NCBI GenBank assembly: GCA_023402355.1
Contig: JAEXCG010000039.1
Span: forward strand, 1 to 12,372
Length of the DNA stretch: 12,372 bases
Source of the DNA: Bacillota bacterium
Lineage (GTDB): Bacteria > Bacillota > Clostridia > Christensenellales > Aristaeellaceae
Reading direction: 5' to 3'
Numbering within the stretch: position 1 is the first letter of the stretch; each line of letters starts with the position of its first letter. The notes below the pieces were generated by a model. The model made no database searches, was not told the origin of the DNA, and was given only the letters and a program-made list of their open reading frames with translations. Positions 11,977 through 12,372 of this stretch are shown here, in pieces. A program made the translations under genes and the position numbers.

Positions 11977-12372
11977 GTGAAAAGGACCCGTACCCTCGCG
12001 TTTTCCAACCTGGTCGGCGCGCTCCTCTTCCTCTGCCTCGGCGTCTGGGCATTTGTGCAGACGCTGGGCTTTGCGCAGGTGAAGGGCACGTACGTGCAGC
12101 CCGCGCTGTTCCCGCAGATCATGATCGCGGGCATGCTGGTCTTCTCGGTCGTGCTGCTCGCGCAGTCCGCCGTGAAGCTGAAGACGATGGACGCGGACGA
12201 CCCGACGGTCGAGCCCGCGCCCAGCATCAACTTCGTCAGGAACAGGGGCGTGCTCTACGCGCTCATCGTCATCGCGCTGTGCGTCCTGTTCGTCGGCTTC
12301 TTTAAGCCCTTGGGCTACGTCATCTGCTCGGCAATCGTTTCATTCGTCATCATGGTCATGATCGGCAAGCGC
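11977..12372 (+). CDS. tctB: Tripartite tricarboxylate transporter small membrane subunit (TctB family), 3' end outside window
   Basis: First 132 residues of a TctB-type protein, the small four-helix membrane subunit of tripartite tricarboxylate transporters, which import citrate-like or other carboxylates using a TctC binding protein and the large TctA channel. Hydrophobic segments are near residues 8-28, 45-63, 91-108 and 112-130. The PALFPQIMIAGMLVFSVVLL stretch (42-61) after helix one fits the family's FP motif. The linker MDADDPTVEP (~71-80) is acidic. The start is a GTG at 11977 with AAGGATG (11961-11967) as ribosome binding site. The family is usually ~140-160 residues, so little is missing. 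tctA would be expected just beyond the right edge. Confidence 0.85.
   Translation, partial: MKRTRTLAFSNLVGALLFLCLGVWAFVQTLGFAQVKGTYVQPALFPQIMIAGMLVFSVVLLAQSAVKLKTMDADDPTVEPAPSINFVRNRGVLYALIVIALCVLFVGFFKPLGYVICSAIVSFVIMVMIGKR

Overview
The window is a GC-rich bacterial segment in which every credible gene lies on the + strand. Purine-rich Shine-Dalgarno sites, sigma70-type promoters with extended -10 elements, a dpp/ykf-like gene set and a lipoprotein folding factor suggest a high-GC member of the Firmicutes (Clostridia-like, possibly gut-associated). That placement is inference from style and gene content; no marker gene is present.

Layout. Positions 1-389 are non-coding with two compound hairpins. 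Positions 390-3327 hold a tight dipeptide/oligopeptide ABC transporter cluster (permease DppC/OppC, then ATPases DppD/OppD and DppF/OppF). Positions 3328-4113 are non-coding, with a run of hairpins, eight tandem copies of a 40-bp repeat and a duplicated 20-bp sequence. Alanine racemase is at 4114-5259. Positions 5260-5720 are non-coding with a two-copy ~97-bp repeat and hairpins. An M20D amidohydrolase is at 5721-6896. Positions 6897-7227 are non-coding and consist of four tandem ~80-bp double-hairpin units. An M55 D-aminopeptidase (DppA-like) is at 7228-8037 and an S66 LD-carboxypeptidase at 8102-9013. A strong promoter precedes a lipoprotein (9317-11752) that joins a proline/threonine/glutamate stalk, a parvulin-like domain and a C-terminal cyclophilin domain. 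After a terminator and a second promoter with a palindrome over its -10 box, a TctB-type membrane protein starts at 11977 and runs off the right edge.

How the genes may work together. Peptide uptake, D-aminopeptidase, LD-carboxypeptidase, an M20 amidohydrolase and alanine racemase together resemble an expanded version of the Bacillus subtilis dpp/ykf locus. The likely theme is import of cell-wall or D-amino-acid peptides, trimming to free D-Ala, and racemisation to L-Ala. The folding lipoprotein and the tricarboxylate-type transporter look like separate transcription units.

The least ordinary part is the intergenic DNA. Nearly every gap between the peptide genes is filled with GC-rich palindromes of shared design (GGGC-GAA-GCCC and GGGGAC-RGC-GTCCCC types, in both orientations), some amplified in tandem. 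One array reaches into the last codons of the M20 gene. This looks like a lineage-specific intergenic repeat family. No mobile element, CRISPR array, tRNA or rRNA was seen.
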